Origin: Coenobita brevimanus
Taxonomy: Eukaryota > Arthropoda > Malacostraca > Decapoda > Coenobitidae
DNA length: 64,000 bases
Direction of reading: 5' to 3'
NCBI GenBank assembly: GCA_032717465.1
Contig: CM064664.1
Coordinates: 2,576,969-2,640,968 of the forward strand
In this document: piece by piece, positions 42,843-53,654 of the stretch
How the letters are laid out: every line of letters begins with the position of its first letter
How positions within the stretch are numbered: position 1 is the stretch's first letter
Made by a program: the position numbers and the translations under genes
The notes under the pieces: generated by a model
Told to the model about the DNA's origin: nothing
The model's database searches: none
What the model saw: only the letters and a program-made list of their open reading frames with translations

Positions 42843-42984
42843 TTAATTCCAATCCGTAGTTTTAAGTAGCGCTCTGAGCCTAGTGAAATCCACTCTACGA
42901 TAGTCTGGGACCTTTGCTTTGCTTTCATTCTTTCACTTTTTCAGTAGTAATATTAAACTGTGTAATTCGATGATCGCTGGAACT

Positions 42985-43325
42985 AAACTCAGAAGGAGGA
43001 GGAGGAGGAGAAGTTGGAAATAAGGAAGAGGAGAAGGGTTTGGAGAAAAGAAGGCGAAGGAGGTGCGGAGGAGAAGAAAGGGAAGGAAGACGTGGAGGTG
43101 GAAGAGGAGGAAGAAGAGGACACAGAGGAAGAGGAATAAGAGAGGAGGAGGAGGAGGAAGAAGAGGACACAGAGGAAGAGGAATAAGAGAGGAGGAGGAG
43201 GAAGAAGAGGACAACGAAGAGGCGAAAATGGAGTAAGAAGAGGAAGAAGAGGAGAAATGAAGGAAAAGTTGATGGAAGGGAAGCAAGGATAGGAGGAGGA
43301 GGAGGAGGAGGAGGAGGAGTAAAAA
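42985..43325. repeat. GGA-rich purine tract
   Basis: Nearly pure purine on the plus strand, with GGAGGAGGA and GAAGAGGA runs and two copies of gaagaggacacagaggaaga (~43,112 and 43,160). It yields Ser/Leu/Pro-rich minus-strand artefact frames. Mirror-symmetric purine runs like this can form triplex DNA. Confidence 0.85.
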
Positions 43326-43734
43326 AGAGTACAAAGGAAAGCAAACAGCAACAGACCTTATGGTTCTTTCGAGGCTGTTTGTTATAGAATAGACTATGAC
43401 TACGAGATTTAATTCAATATGCTGAAGGATAAGGATAGTAAAGCAAGAACGCTCCCCCCGCCTACAAATCCTCCAGTTAAAACTAGCAGGAAACAGTGAG
43501 AAAAAACACCACACAGCATGGAAAAACAGACATAGAAATTTCATAGGGAAAACTGAAAAGGAAAACTTACATTTTGTAGTTCGTTATCTATGTGCTACCA
43601 GTTTGAATAACCTAAAAGAGAAAGTAATTAAGTAAAATCAATAATCAAATAAATAAATAACGCATGACATTATGTACAGGTGCGCTGAGGTAATATGGCG
43701 TCTATAGACACAGCGTGGGAACTGCACAGTGCAC
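43326..43734. other. Anonymous spacer with CR1-tail-like sequence
   Basis: Contains gctccccccgcctacaaatc and accacacagcatggaaaaac, similar to the CR1-A 3' UTR at 5,178-5,265 (gctctcccccgccctccaaa, accacgccgtatagaaaaac). It is therefore probably a fragment of a CR1 3' end, minus strand. No coding sequence. Confidence 0.5.
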
Positions 43735-43737
43735 AGT

Positions 43738-44025
43738 GTGGACAGAGGAGGAGGAGGAAGAGGAGGAGGTGGTGGATGAAGAGAGGAGGAAAAGGAGTTG
43801 GTGAAGGAAGAGGAGATGGAGGAGTAAGAAGAGGGAGGGAAGGTGAAGGAGGAAGAAGGAAACGAGAAGGAGGAGGAGGCAGAAAAAGGAAAGGTGGAGG
43901 AAGAAGAAAAATGAAAGGAGGAGGAGAAGAGGAAGAACAATTAAAGAAGAAGGAGGAGGAGGAGGAATGACAAAATTTAAGGAAGGAGGAGGAGGAGGAG
44001 ACAGAAGAGGGAAAGAAGAAGATGC
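43738..44025. repeat. Second GGA-rich purine tract
   Basis: Another GGA/GAA-rich block like 42,985-43,325. It produces Gly/Arg/Glu-rich plus frames and Ser/Pro/Phe-rich minus frames, which are not genes. The next ~730 bases (44,026-44,756) hold nothing recognised. Confidence 0.85.
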
Positions 44026-44752
44026 ATGGTGCTAATAGTTTATCGAAGGCCACCAGCCACCTCTTATTTTGCTGTGAAGTATCTATGATAGTTTTTCTCT
44101 TTTTATAATCATGGAAAACTGTCAGACATTCTTTATTCGAAACTAATCGTTTTTTTTCTTCTTCTTCAGCCTTGGTTCACCACTCTACCAACTAGTTGTT
44201 TTGCACATATCGTAGAGTGCATCCTAAAAACTTTCATTTAGAGAAAGCAGAGTTTGCGACGTAAATACCTCGTTTTTCAGTGGCTCTGCTGGAAGTCGTA
44301 TAGCTCAATCTTGAAGTGATGACTGACTGTGGATGTGTTGTTGAAGGAAGAATTCAATGAAGAACACGAGGAAACTGCTGACCCTACCCCCTGCAAGCAT
44401 AAATATACCCTGTGAAGGAGATAACATCATTAATCAGAATATGTATTTCGAAAAGATTTACTTTCACTGCTGCTCAAGTGGTAATATTTGTTTGTTGATA
44501 ATCACGAAAAAAATTTACTCGTATGACAAGAAGGAAAACTTAAACAGCACAACACTAACATCCTAAACTTCGTCAAAGGGCCGACTTCTGAGCTTCCCTG
44601 TCATTTTCACCTTTGGCCAAGAATTCACAACATATATAACTTCACTCCAGTCTGACGCTCAACTTTTCCACAAACGTAGAGCCAAATCGATCAATTTGAG
44701 TTCCCTCTGCCATGTCACCTTGACCTTTCATTTATTGCTCTCAGAATCAGAT

Positions 44753-44756
<4 letters not shown>

Positions 44757-44821
<65 letters not shown>
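44757..44821. repeat. CA microsatellite
   Basis: About 32 CA units. It directly precedes the CR1-C endonuclease region. Confidence 0.97.
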
Positions 44822-44824
<3 letters not shown>

Positions 44825-44879
44825 GAAAAATCTAAAAGTCAAAGAAACAGAACTAGATATACCCTCACAAGTAGAACTG

Positions 44880-45451
44880 ATGCAGTAGAGAGCAATACAT
44901 CTGAAGGGAAAGTAATTGTAGCCAATTTGTACATGCCACCCAGATCAAACACATGGGAAAGAGACGAATATGAGGACCTGGCAGAGAACACAATTCCGAG
45001 TTTAAGAGCATTACTACATAAAATGGAAGAGAAATCGGAAAGAATTATACTAACTGGAGATTTTAGTACAAATTTAAATTGGAATACTCTAGATATAATA
45101 AGACAAGAAAGCTGTTGGGACCAAAAGCTCCTGGATCTCATTCAAGAGTTTTTCCTAACGCAACATGTAAGGGAAAGCACCAGAAAAAGAGGACTCGATG
45201 TACCCTCTATGCTAGATCTCATATTTAATAGGCAAGAAAATGATATTGACAGTTTAATATACCACCCTCCATTCGGCAAAAGCGACCATGCAGTACTAAA
45301 TTGCAACTTCAGGATGGCATATGACATAGTTAACAGCAATGAAAGTTACAAAAAGAGCCTAAACTATAAAAAGGGAAACTATCATGACCTAAAGAAGTAC
45401 TTCTTAGAAACTGATTGGGGAAAGGAGCTTAGGGGACAAGATTTAAATCTA
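44880..45451 (+). pseudogene. CR1/L2-like LINE endonuclease part (CR1-C)
   Basis: Plus-strand frame reading VIVANLYMPPRSNTWERDEY, RIILTGDFSTNLNWNTLD (metal-binding GDF), DVPSMLDLIFNRQENDID and FGKSDHAVLNCNF (catalytic SDH), then the linker YKKGNYHDLKKYFLETDWGK. It is the C-terminal half of an apurinic-type endonuclease. The frame is cut at 45,451 by an RTE-like LINE in the opposite orientation and resumes at ~47,646. Confidence 0.85.
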
Positions 45452-47645
45452 TCTATCTATCTATCTATTGCCAGACGCCTCAATCCTGTTCGGGGTGGCC
45501 ACAAACAAATCGCCTCCACGTCGCCCTGTCCCCCGCCATTTCACTGCCCCGCTCCCAACTCACACCCCCCTCTCTCATATACCTCTCCACCCCATCCCCC
45601 CATCTCATCCTCGGCCTCCCCCTCCCTCTTCCCCCCTCCACCTCACTCACATACACTCTCTTCGTCAGTCTTTCACCCTCCATCCTCGCCACATGGCCAA
45701 ACCACCTCAGTGTATTCCTCCTAACGCTTCCTATCACATCCACATCCACACCACAACGCTCCTTTATATCGTCATTTGTCAGCCTGTCTCTCCATGTGAC
45801 TCCACAGGCTTCTCTTAAATAACTCATTTCCACTGCTCTCACTCTTGACTTGTGTCCTTCCAGCAACGTCGAAGCTTCACTTCCATACGTTAGAGTTGGT
45901 ATCACAATACTGTCATGTAGTAACTTTTTCACTTCCATGCCCACTTCCCTGCTTCTTATCACTGCTTTCAAAGAACCAGCAACCTTTCTTCCCTGCTGTA
46001 CCCTTTCAAGCACTTCACCCTCCAAACCTCCATCCTTACTCATCACACTACCCAAGTACTTAAACGTCCTCACATTTTCCAATTCCTCACCATCCAACCT
46101 CGCTGTACATTCACTAACTTCACCTCTCTCAAAGACCATCACTTTACTCTTCCCTACATTCACCTTTAGATTCCGTTTCTTACACACTCTCCCAAACTCA
46201 TCCACCAAGCCTTGCAGCTTTCCTTCGTCTTCACTCAACAACACAGTATCATTTGCAAACAACAGTACAGGGAGTTTCCAAACACTGTCCTCTCTCACCA
46301 GGGCCACTCCAACATCCACTACCCTACCTTGTACCTCTTTTATTACCCCATCCATGTACAGACTGAACAGCCATGGAGACATGACACATCCATGTTTCAA
46401 CTCAACCTTCAAAGAGAAAAATTCACTCAGTTCACCATCCACGCACACTGCAGCCTTATCACCATCATACATACTCTTCACAGCACTCAACAACTTCCCA
46501 TCTACTCCATATATTCTTAATATTTTTCGCAATCCTTGTCTATCCACCCTGTCATATGCTTTCTCCAAATCCATGAAAGCCACATACAATTTCTTTCCCT
46601 TCTCAACAAATTTTTCCACTAAAGATCTAAGAATGAATATCTGATCTACACAACCTCTTCCCTTCCTGAAACCTCCCTGTTCTTCTCCAAGTAATTCCTC
46701 TGTTATTTCTCTAACTCTGTCAATAAGTATCCTACCATACATTTTTCCAATTATACTAAGAAGACAAATGCTCCTATGATTACCACACACTTCTTTTTCC
46801 CCTTTTCCTTTGTACAAGGGTATAATTATACCTGACTTCCAATCCTCCGGGACTCTACCTTCCTCCCAGGGCAGTCTGCACATTTTCCACATCCATTCTA
46901 CTACTATCTCTCCCCCATACTTCAGCATTTCACCACACACTCCGTCAATTCCTGGGGCTTTCCCCAATTTAACTTTCTTCATTGCTTCCACAACTTCTAT
47001 CCTACTGATTTTTTCCTGTCTTCTCACCTCCCTCCTTCTCCCAGCCATTCCCCAGCCACTTATACTCACATTACTTCCATCATCAATGTTCAACAATTCC
47101 TTAAAGTTTTCTCTCCATCTGCTCAATTTTTCTTCCTTCTCTACTAGTAATCTACCATTTGTATTTTTCACTCCTTTGATAACTTCACTTCCATCCTGTC
47201 TTACTCTTTTCACCTCTTTCCAGAACATTTTCTTACACTCCCTCCACTTTACACTCAAGTTCCTCCCAAATTCCTCAATCGCTTTCCTCTTACTCTCTCT
47301 TACTAATCTTCTCACTTCTCTCTTTATTTCTACATATAACTCTCTCTTCCGCCTCTCAACTTCTTCCACGCCCCTATTTCTCATCCATTCATTGTATGCT
47401 TTCTTCTTTTGTGCCACAGCCTGTCACACCTCTTCGTTCCACCACGCTGTTCCTTGCACACCCCTCCGTCTTCTCTTCATCCCACACACCACATCACATG
47501 CTGCACATATTTCTTCTGTAAATATCCTGCACACACCTTCCACGTCTCCCATCTGCTCCAGTTCTTATTTGCCCAATCTTTCCTCCACTTCTCTCTTATA
47601 CTCTGCCTTTTTCTCATCCTCTTGTAACCTTCCACTCTCCTTACA
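45452..47645 (-). mobile_element. RTE-like LINE, 5'-truncated, nested in CR1-C
   Basis: Minus-strand LINE whose 3' end is a GATA repeat (45,452-45,467) after VCGHPEQD stop. Its 5' edge is at about 47,645, where CR1-C sequence returns. No endonuclease is present, so the copy is truncated. Sequence above 47,417 continues the frame but has stops. The RTE label is tentative, based on the long C-terminal region with RTFKYLGSVMSKDGG and LRWFGHVARM motifs. Confidence 0.85.
45480..47417 (-). CDS. RTE-like LINE reverse transcriptase, long open frame
   Basis: A 645-residue frame, one of the longest here. N-terminal basic linker; RT from about 150: GKAPGIDGVCGEMLKYGG, SICLLSIIGKMYGRILIDRV, EQGGFRKGRGCVDQIF, YVAFMDLEKAYDRVDRQG (~280), LKHGCVMSPWLFSLYMDGV (~342), then LLFANDTVLLSED at ~385-398. 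The catalytic box is FAND, not FADD: the first metal-binding Asp is Asn, which should abolish polymerase activity. The C-terminus has KYLGSVMSKDGG, LTYGSEASTLL, the LRWFGHVARMEGERL motif and WRRFVCGHPEQD. Shorter copies lie at 21.8 and 31.6 kb. Confidence 0.9.
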   Translation of the reverse strand: MAQKKKAYNEWMRNRGVEEVERRKRELYVEIKREVRRLVRESKRKAIEEFGRNLSVKWRECKKMFWKEVKRVRQDGSEVIKGVKNTNGRLLVEKEEKLSRWRENFKELLNIDDGSNVSISGWGMAGRRREVRRQEKISRIEVVEAMKKVKLGKAPGIDGVCGEMLKYGGEIVVEWMWKMCRLPWEEGRVPEDWKSGIIIPLYKGKGEKEVCGNHRSICLLSIIGKMYGRILIDRVREITEELLGEEQGGFRKGRGCVDQIFILRSLVEKFVEKGKKLYVAFMDLEKAYDRVDRQGLRKILRIYGVDGKLLSAVKSMYDGDKAAVCVDGELSEFFSLKVELKHGCVMSPWLFSLYMDGVIKEVQGRVVDVGVALVREDSVWKLPVLLFANDTVLLSEDEGKLQGLVDEFGRVCKKRNLKVNVGKSKVMVFERGEVSECTARLDGEELENVRTFKYLGSVMSKDGGLEGEVLERVQQGRKVAGSLKAVIRSREVGMEVKKLLHDSIVIPTLTYGSEASTLLEGHKSRVRAVEMSYLREACGVTWRDRLTNDDIKERCGVDVDVIGSVRRNTLRWFGHVARMEGERLTKRVYVSEVEGGRGRGRPRMRWGDGVERYMREGGVSWERGSEMAGDRATWRRFVCGHPEQD

Positions 47646-48728
47646 AATGCTATATATAAAAAATTCTGTGAACTTTATGAAATAGGAGTCCAGAAGTACA
47701 TCCCACAGCACAAGGAAGAAGAAAAGAAAATAAAGAAATGGTTCAATACAGAATGTAAAAAATCAAAAGAAAAGAGATTTGTTGTGGAATAGATACAGAA
47801 GACATAATAGTGAAAGGGCATATAATAATTACAAACAGAGAAGAAACGATTATACAAGAATAAGGAGGGAAGCCCAAAAAGAGTTTGAGGAGGATATCAT
47901 AAATAAAAGTAGTGATCAACCAAAGCTCTTTTACAGCTACATCAGAAGTAAACCCAAAGTAAAAGATAAAATACAATCCATTACGGACGAGGAAATCACC
48001 TATACACAAGAGAAGGATATTTGTGAAGCACTAAACAAAAAATTCCAATCACTTTTTACAGAGGAAAAAAATTTTGAGAAGAATTATGTGGAACATGCAT
48101 GCCCACACATGCTACCAGATATACAAACATCAGAAAAAGTAATACAGGAGAAGCTAAGTAAATTAGACAAAGGAAAAGCAAATGGTCCTGATGAAATTTC
48201 ATGTTGGGTACTACGTGAATGTGCAAAGGAGTTAAGGAAACGATTATTTTTATTTTTCAAGAAATCCTTGAGTCAAGGTAAACTACCTGATATTTGGAAG
48301 AAAAACATTGTTCCCTAATTCAAGAAAGGGATTAGACAAAATCCACTCAACTACCGACCAGTATCACAAACCAGTGTTGTAAGCAAGGTATTAGAAAAGC
48401 TTATAAGAAAAGCTTGGGTAAATCATCTAGAAGAACACAATATGATAACAGAAAGACAGTTTGGTTTCAGAAAAGGAAAATCATGTGTTACTAATCTGTT
48501 GAGCTACTATGACAGAGTAACAGAGACATTACAGGAAAGAGAAGGATGGGTGGACAGTATCTATTTAGATTTCAAGAAAGCATTTGACACAGTACCACAC
48601 CAAAGACTTTTATGGAAACTGTACCATCAAGGAGGAATTCGAGGCAAACTGTATTGTTGGATGCAAGATTTTCTCATAAGTAGAGAAATGAGAACAGTAC
48701 TAAGGGGAAATTACTCATCATGGAAAAA
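47646..48728 (+). pseudogene. CR1-C linker and reverse transcriptase, first part
   Basis: Resumes the plus LINE after the RTE insertion. Frame 1 runs RYRRHNSERAYNNYKQRRND, LFYSYIRSKPKVKDKIQSI and GKANGPDEISCWVLRECAKE to an in-frame TAA at 48,316-48,318, then FKKG, LNYRPVSQTSVVSKVLEKLI, RQFGFRKGKSCVTNLLSYYD and YLDFKKAFDTVPHQRLLWKL (first catalytic Asp). At 48,724-48,730 a run of seven A residues shifts the frame. This is a CR1/L2-type RT. Confidence 0.87.
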
Positions 48729-49623
48729 AAGTGACTAGTGAAGTACCACAGGGCTCAGTGTTTTTAGTGTATATAAATGATATAGACAGTAACACTGGAA
48801 ATGAAAGCTATCTAAATATGTTTGCAGATGATGCAAAAATACAAAGGACTCTTGTAAAGAGCAACAAGAAGAAAAAAAAAAAACTTCATGAATGGAGTAA
48901 TACATGGCAAATGGAATTCAATGTGGACAAGTGTCATGTAATCAAGTTTGGTGAAAGTGGAAAAAGACCTGATTGGGATTACACGTCAGGAAATAAAACC
49001 CTACACACATCAGAAAGAGAGAAGCACCTCGGTGTGATTATCAATAACAGACTATCTCTGGCTGATCACATCAGTGAGAAGGTACGGAACATGTATACAC
49101 TGCTTGCAAATATGAGAATAGCATTCACATACATAAATGAAGACAGGCTAGGAAAGATAATAACATCATTCATCAGACCAACCCTAGAGTATGCATCAGT
49201 AGTCTGGAGTCCTCATCTCAAAAAACATAGACAAGATTGAAAAAGTTCAAAGGGCCACTACAAGATGGATACCAAACTTAAGGGATCTAAACTACGAAGG
49301 AAGACTAAATAAACTGAATCTACCAACACTACAGGAGAGAAGGAAAAGAGGTGACATGATTATGCTATATAAATGCATATCAGGGAAGGAGAAAATAGAC
49401 ATAAATAATTACTTAACCTATGGGGAAGCATCAGCAAGAGGACACTGCTAAAAACTGCATAAGAAGAGAGGTGATAAAGATGTAAGGAAATTTAGTTTCC
49501 CAAATAGAGCAATTGATCAGTGGAATGCAATACTGAATGAAATAGTGTGTGCCAAAACAATTCACAATTATAAGGATATGGAAGATAAATATGGTTTAAG
49601 ACACGGGACAGTACGAGCCTGAC
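48729..49623 (+). pseudogene. CR1-C reverse transcriptase, second part
   Basis: Frame 2 after the A-run: TSEVPQGSVFLVYINDIDSN, where about five residues (the usual LGPIL) are deleted, then LNMFADDAKIQRTLVK (catalytic Asp pair), WQMEFNVDKCHVIKFGES and REKHLGVIINNRLSLADHIS. A further frameshift at ~49,235 leads to KVQRATTRWIPNLRDLNYEG, RRKRGDMIMLYKCISGKEKI and FSFPNRAIDQWNAILNEIV, ending at TGA 49,621-49,623. Confidence 0.87.
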
Positions 49624-49642
49624 TCATTCCTGTAAAGATACA

Positions 49643-49666
49643 ATTAGGTAAGAACAATTAGGTAAG

Positions 49667-49670
<4 letters not shown>
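49643..49670 (+). repeat. CR1-C 3' terminal repeat
   Basis: Two copies of attaggtaagaaca form the tail of the LINE, the position where CR1/L2 elements carry short terminal repeats instead of poly(A). It runs into a CA microsatellite (49,669-49,729). Confidence 0.75.

Positions 49671-49729
<59 letters not shown>
49669..49729. repeat. CA microsatellite
   Basis: About 30 CA units directly abutting the CR1-C tail. A CA microsatellite also lies just before CR1-C (44,757), so the LINE is bracketed by the same motif. Confidence 0.97.
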
Positions 49730-49732
<3 letters not shown>

Positions 49733-51669
49733 AAATACAATGATCTTGTATTACTGCAGATACTAATAATGTCGTGAATTATTACACCCTTATACAAGTT
49801 GAAATCCTTTACTTTTGGTTAACTCTTTGACTGTGATTACTAATCTTAGTAGGATATTTTTCTTCAGCTTAGTAGAGGTGCACCTAGATAGTGAATGGGT
49901 TATTACATGCACTATCTCACCCCTCTAACTTAAAGCATATCTCCTAAGCCTAATAAAGTGTATAGATATAGCTGAAATTAATCCCTCCATGCACGATGAC
50001 ACATTTGTCGTCAAATGGGTGTGGCTGTGACTATACTCGTTGACGCTTTTGGCATCATTAAAGCATAAAAACTCTCGTTAGAGAAAAAGTTTTGGGCTGA
50101 TCAGCGCCATTTTTGGAGGCATCATAGCTTCTTTGCTCCTCGTCAAAAGTAATGAGTTGGCAACTGTCGGTCCCGATACCAGCAAGAGAGCAGACAGGTT
50201 ATTCAGTGCCAAATGAGCTGTGAGTGGGGAAGGTAGTGTGTGGTTCTGTCCCTTTAAATTTCCACTTTTACTCCCATCCCGGCTGTGCAACATATTTCAC
50301 TACATCAGTAGTGTTTGTGTATAGTGTTTGGGCACTGTTTTGATTAGATTTGGTGTTTGCAATGGAAATTTGGTGTTTGTGAAGTTATCCTGGTCGTTAT
50401 CAGCCTTTGGCCCAACAAAGATTGTGCTACTGTTTCTACTAAACTAAACTGCCTCTACCCTGCACCAAATGTGTGTATTCAGCTTTAATAATAGTGACAG
50501 TGAATCATGTGAATATAGTGTGCATATCTAGTGTACAAAGAATTGGTGAAATACGTGCAGTAGCTTAGAGGAAGGCAGGAAACTGCCCTACAGTCATGAC
50601 ATGGTGTGGGTACACCATAGTTTTTAGCATTTTTCTCAAAAACTTTAAGGCCTAGGATCACTGTTTTGGGCTTAGATGAAAGCCAATTAAATTCTGCATA
50701 GGATGATCAAATAAAAACATAACCAGTGGCGAGAAAAGTTTTTCGCTAGAGCTCCCCCCCCCCAAAAAAAAATCTGTTGTCTGTCAGAAATGGATTTTAC
50801 TTTTTCACTTATTACTCGAACACCATACCTCGTATCAAGCTGGGACCTCCGGCGTTCGAAAGCTAATAAAATTCTCTTTCCGATGATTGTATAACATGTA
50901 GAGATTGATTAGTAAACATTCGACATATGATGTTGGAAAGTAAGATGAATGCTCTTGATTATTTATTCACACAGCCCTAACATACGTATTGTGTTTTATT
51001 TTTGCTTATCGTGTAGAACAAACATCGACGAATATGAATATGTGGGTTTTGTGGCAAAATTAATATGTTTGGGTGGTGAAAATAAGCCAAGAATACACAT
51101 TTTTTGAGCATGCGATGGGTGGAGGGGCGTGGAGAAAAGCCAGTGCGTTAAGTCCCACAAAACTTATTAACTTATAGGCACATGAGAGGGTTCAGTGAGA
51201 AAGAGGTAATAGATCTGAGGTAGTTAAAAGAGATATACAAGTGTGTACGATCGCCCAAATATGTGATGACTCGATTTCTTTAAGTTTCGGACAAACTCCC
51301 TGGGTCTGGTAATGTTCAGTTGATTGGGAGTCAGGAGACACAAAACAGTCTTTGCCTGCCCTGCAAACATTATTTATGGTGTAAAAGAAAAGTAATCTTG
51401 CAAAAACATTAGATAAGTTTAACGTTTATTTGTTTTTAGATCAATAACAATAATTAAGTTCAACGGGCTATAGATAGATAGATAGAAGTGAAAAAGTGAC
51501 ATCTAGCACGTTTCCACTAGTCGTCACAATTCATGCTAGCAGTGTTACCAATGTACTATTTTTCCCTCTAAATTTAGCAGTTTTGAAAGCTATCTAACTG
51601 GAAAGTTTAATATATTTTCTGTATATTTGGCATTCCTTTAAATTCCTGTCTAGCATTTTTTTTTTTTCC
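49730..51669. other. Anonymous stretch, no gene recognised
   Basis: No protein-like frame longer than about 70 codons. Features seen: ttaatccctccatgcacgat at ~49,979, which looks like a TTAA-flanked transposon end without an identifiable partner; a C-run then A-run at 50,754-50,771; a short GATA run at 51,472-51,486. Confidence 0.5.
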
Positions 51670-51673
51670 TTAA

Positions 51674-52442
51674 CCCGCCGCATCCCGGAGACATGAATTC
51701 ACATCCTCACATGATGTGCACTCATATCCTGGAGACGTGAATTAACGCAGCAACATTGCAAGGTCCCTAATTTGCACAAATTTCAATTTTCGCGAGTGAT
51801 TTCGCGAGTGATTTTTGGCACGTATACACGGAACACCTTCCTCTATTCCTCTACAAGATGCCAAGCAGGGACAGTGCCTTACACCACATAACGTCTCCCC
51901 CCCCCCTGCATGCCATTGTCTCGGCAATTCACCTGTTACCAGTGACCTGGCCAATAAAGACATTCAGGGTCAGAGTGATTCCCCAATCGATGACAATGTG
52001 GAGGACAAAGTTCACATAGTATTAGAGGAAGAAACAGTCAGAAATGATGATCAAGTAATGTGGGGAAAAAAGGTCATGAATGGTGATGAGACAGTGAGTG
52101 AAACAATGCTTATAATGCCTATATTACTGTTTGAAAACCAATATACTCTTGTACTACATATAAATTTGTACCAAGTAAATAAATAAATACTGTTTATGAG
52201 TGGATAAAATAGTTACCCTCCCATAGAACTTGTTTTCTCTGGTGCCAGCCTGTTAGAAAACCCAGTCAGGTAAGGAGGTACTCGTACCTAGATCGAGTAT
52301 TTTAAACCTCAAGTGAGTGATTTCTCTATGAATTTTTGATGTTTCTCACCAAAAGCGAATGTTTGAGCCAAAAAAAAAAAGAAGGTCCAAAAATGTCGGG
52401 ATTGGGGCGTACCACTGCCCAGAAAACGTCGGGTTGGGCGGG
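51674..52442 (+). mobile_element. Non-autonomous piggyBac derivative (pBN-3)
   Basis: 769 bp between TTAA at 51,670-51,673 and 52,443-52,446, with inverted ends cccgccgcatcccgg and (reversed) cccgcccaacccgacg. Same family as pBN-1 and pBN-2 (tgtctcggcaattcacctgt, gattccccaatcgatgacaa, cagtcagaaatgatgatcaa) but clearly diverged, and at an independent site. This gives a second insertion event for the family. Confidence 0.85.
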
Positions 52443-52446
52443 TTAA

Positions 52447-53234
52447 TCTCCCTCAGTCTGATGGATTTATTACCACTATTGAGACCAATCTAGCAGATTT
52501 CTATAACTTTCCTTGACAACACTGCACACCTGCCAGGCCAAAGTAAAGTATTAGCCATTATCACGCAGTGGAAAGGAGTTGCTACCTCAGCCTTTGTCAC
52601 GATTATTCCCCCTCCCCCCCTTTTTAATACAACATTCTTTTTAAGTTCACATTCTCGTTTTTGACCGTCGCCCTCTCCCCCTTTAGCTCTTTGATGGAAC
52701 TGTCCTACATATTTTGTTACATGCTGGAATTTCATTGTGTGAATAAAAATGACCAATTATCCCCCAGTAATTGCATATTAATTTGCTTCTTGATAGCAAA
52801 ACAAGTGGTTAGGAGCTGTTCTTGGGCACGTGCAATAATTTGTCTGTCATGGTCTTGTGTTGTGCTACTTGGGGCTCCATCATGGAGGAGAAAGACAGAG
52901 TAATGACTCAACGTTAAAATTGCAAGATCCTTACTTTCACGCCATCCAGTGCACAAGCCAGATAAAGGAGAACGGGAATAAAAGAAAACGGTTATAGGGT
53001 AGACTATGGTTAAATCATGAATCGGGAAAATATAGGCCTACCACGTGAAAGTAAGTTAATTTTATCAACATAATTATATAGTACCATGAGCATCTTTCAT
53101 TCTTGATACCATGTGGGTGGTGAATAGTGTCCCACATAATGTATTTTGAGAAAAAGATTCATTCCAGTGATAAAAGTCCGTGACTCGGAATATGATGGAT
53201 ATATGAATATTACAGACAAGAATATTATAGTGTG
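52447..53234. other. Anonymous spacer
   Basis: Between two piggyBac-related insertions. It has a C-rich run at 52,606-52,620 and no recognised gene. Confidence 0.5.
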
Positions 53235-53654
53235 ATAACCCACCCCGTCCCGACCACTTTTTCACCACTGGTACCCCCCAATCCCAACCATTTTTGGACC
53301 CAAATTTTTTTTGCTCAAACTTTCGCTTTTGGTCAGAAACAATGGTCAATCACCAAGAAAGTGTTCACCGGGGTCCATAAGTGGCCTAAACAGGTATACC
53401 TTCGTTACACCTGGTACCGTGTTCTGTGGAAGTGGTCTGAGGCTCTCACGTTTTCTATGGTATTATAAGTCTGGGAAACCAATAAAAGTAAGTAGATATG
53501 TATTTATTACAAACATAAAAACATGTGATACAAGAGTAAATTGGATTTTATACAAAAATAGAGGTGAAATAAGCATTGTACCATCGGGCGAACCGAGCGA
53601 AATCGGCCAAACTGTTCACTGATGAATCGCTAACATTGCTGATTCATGATACAT

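Larger units (their letters stand above)
41090..42930 (-). mobile_element. CR1-like LINE remnant (CR1-B)
   Basis: Minus-strand CR1 pol remnant directly after the receptor remnant. Linker and start of RT at 42,114-42,842 (RKDLTNEAKALEIHIANTCK, TPGPDKKSPRILKEAN, NVTPIFKK), catalytic region at 41,499-41,762 (NGVPQGSVLVPILF, SKFADDTKISS), thumb at 41,148-41,456 (DNEKDFGVIIS, YRKDRKIRESTAKNH frameshifted). It lacks a full endonuclease and a clear 3' end, so both ends are truncated. Frameshifts separate every piece. Confidence 0.85.

Noticed and set aside
42925..44053. Long Ser/Pro/Leu-rich minus frames and Gly/Arg/Glu-rich plus frames
   Set aside because: They are produced by GGA-type purine repeats and have no domain structure.
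49976..50350. TTAA-flanked start of a possible second piggyBac-type element (ttaatccctccatgcacg)
   Set aside because: No matching inverted end or transposase could be found downstream, so the element is unsupported.
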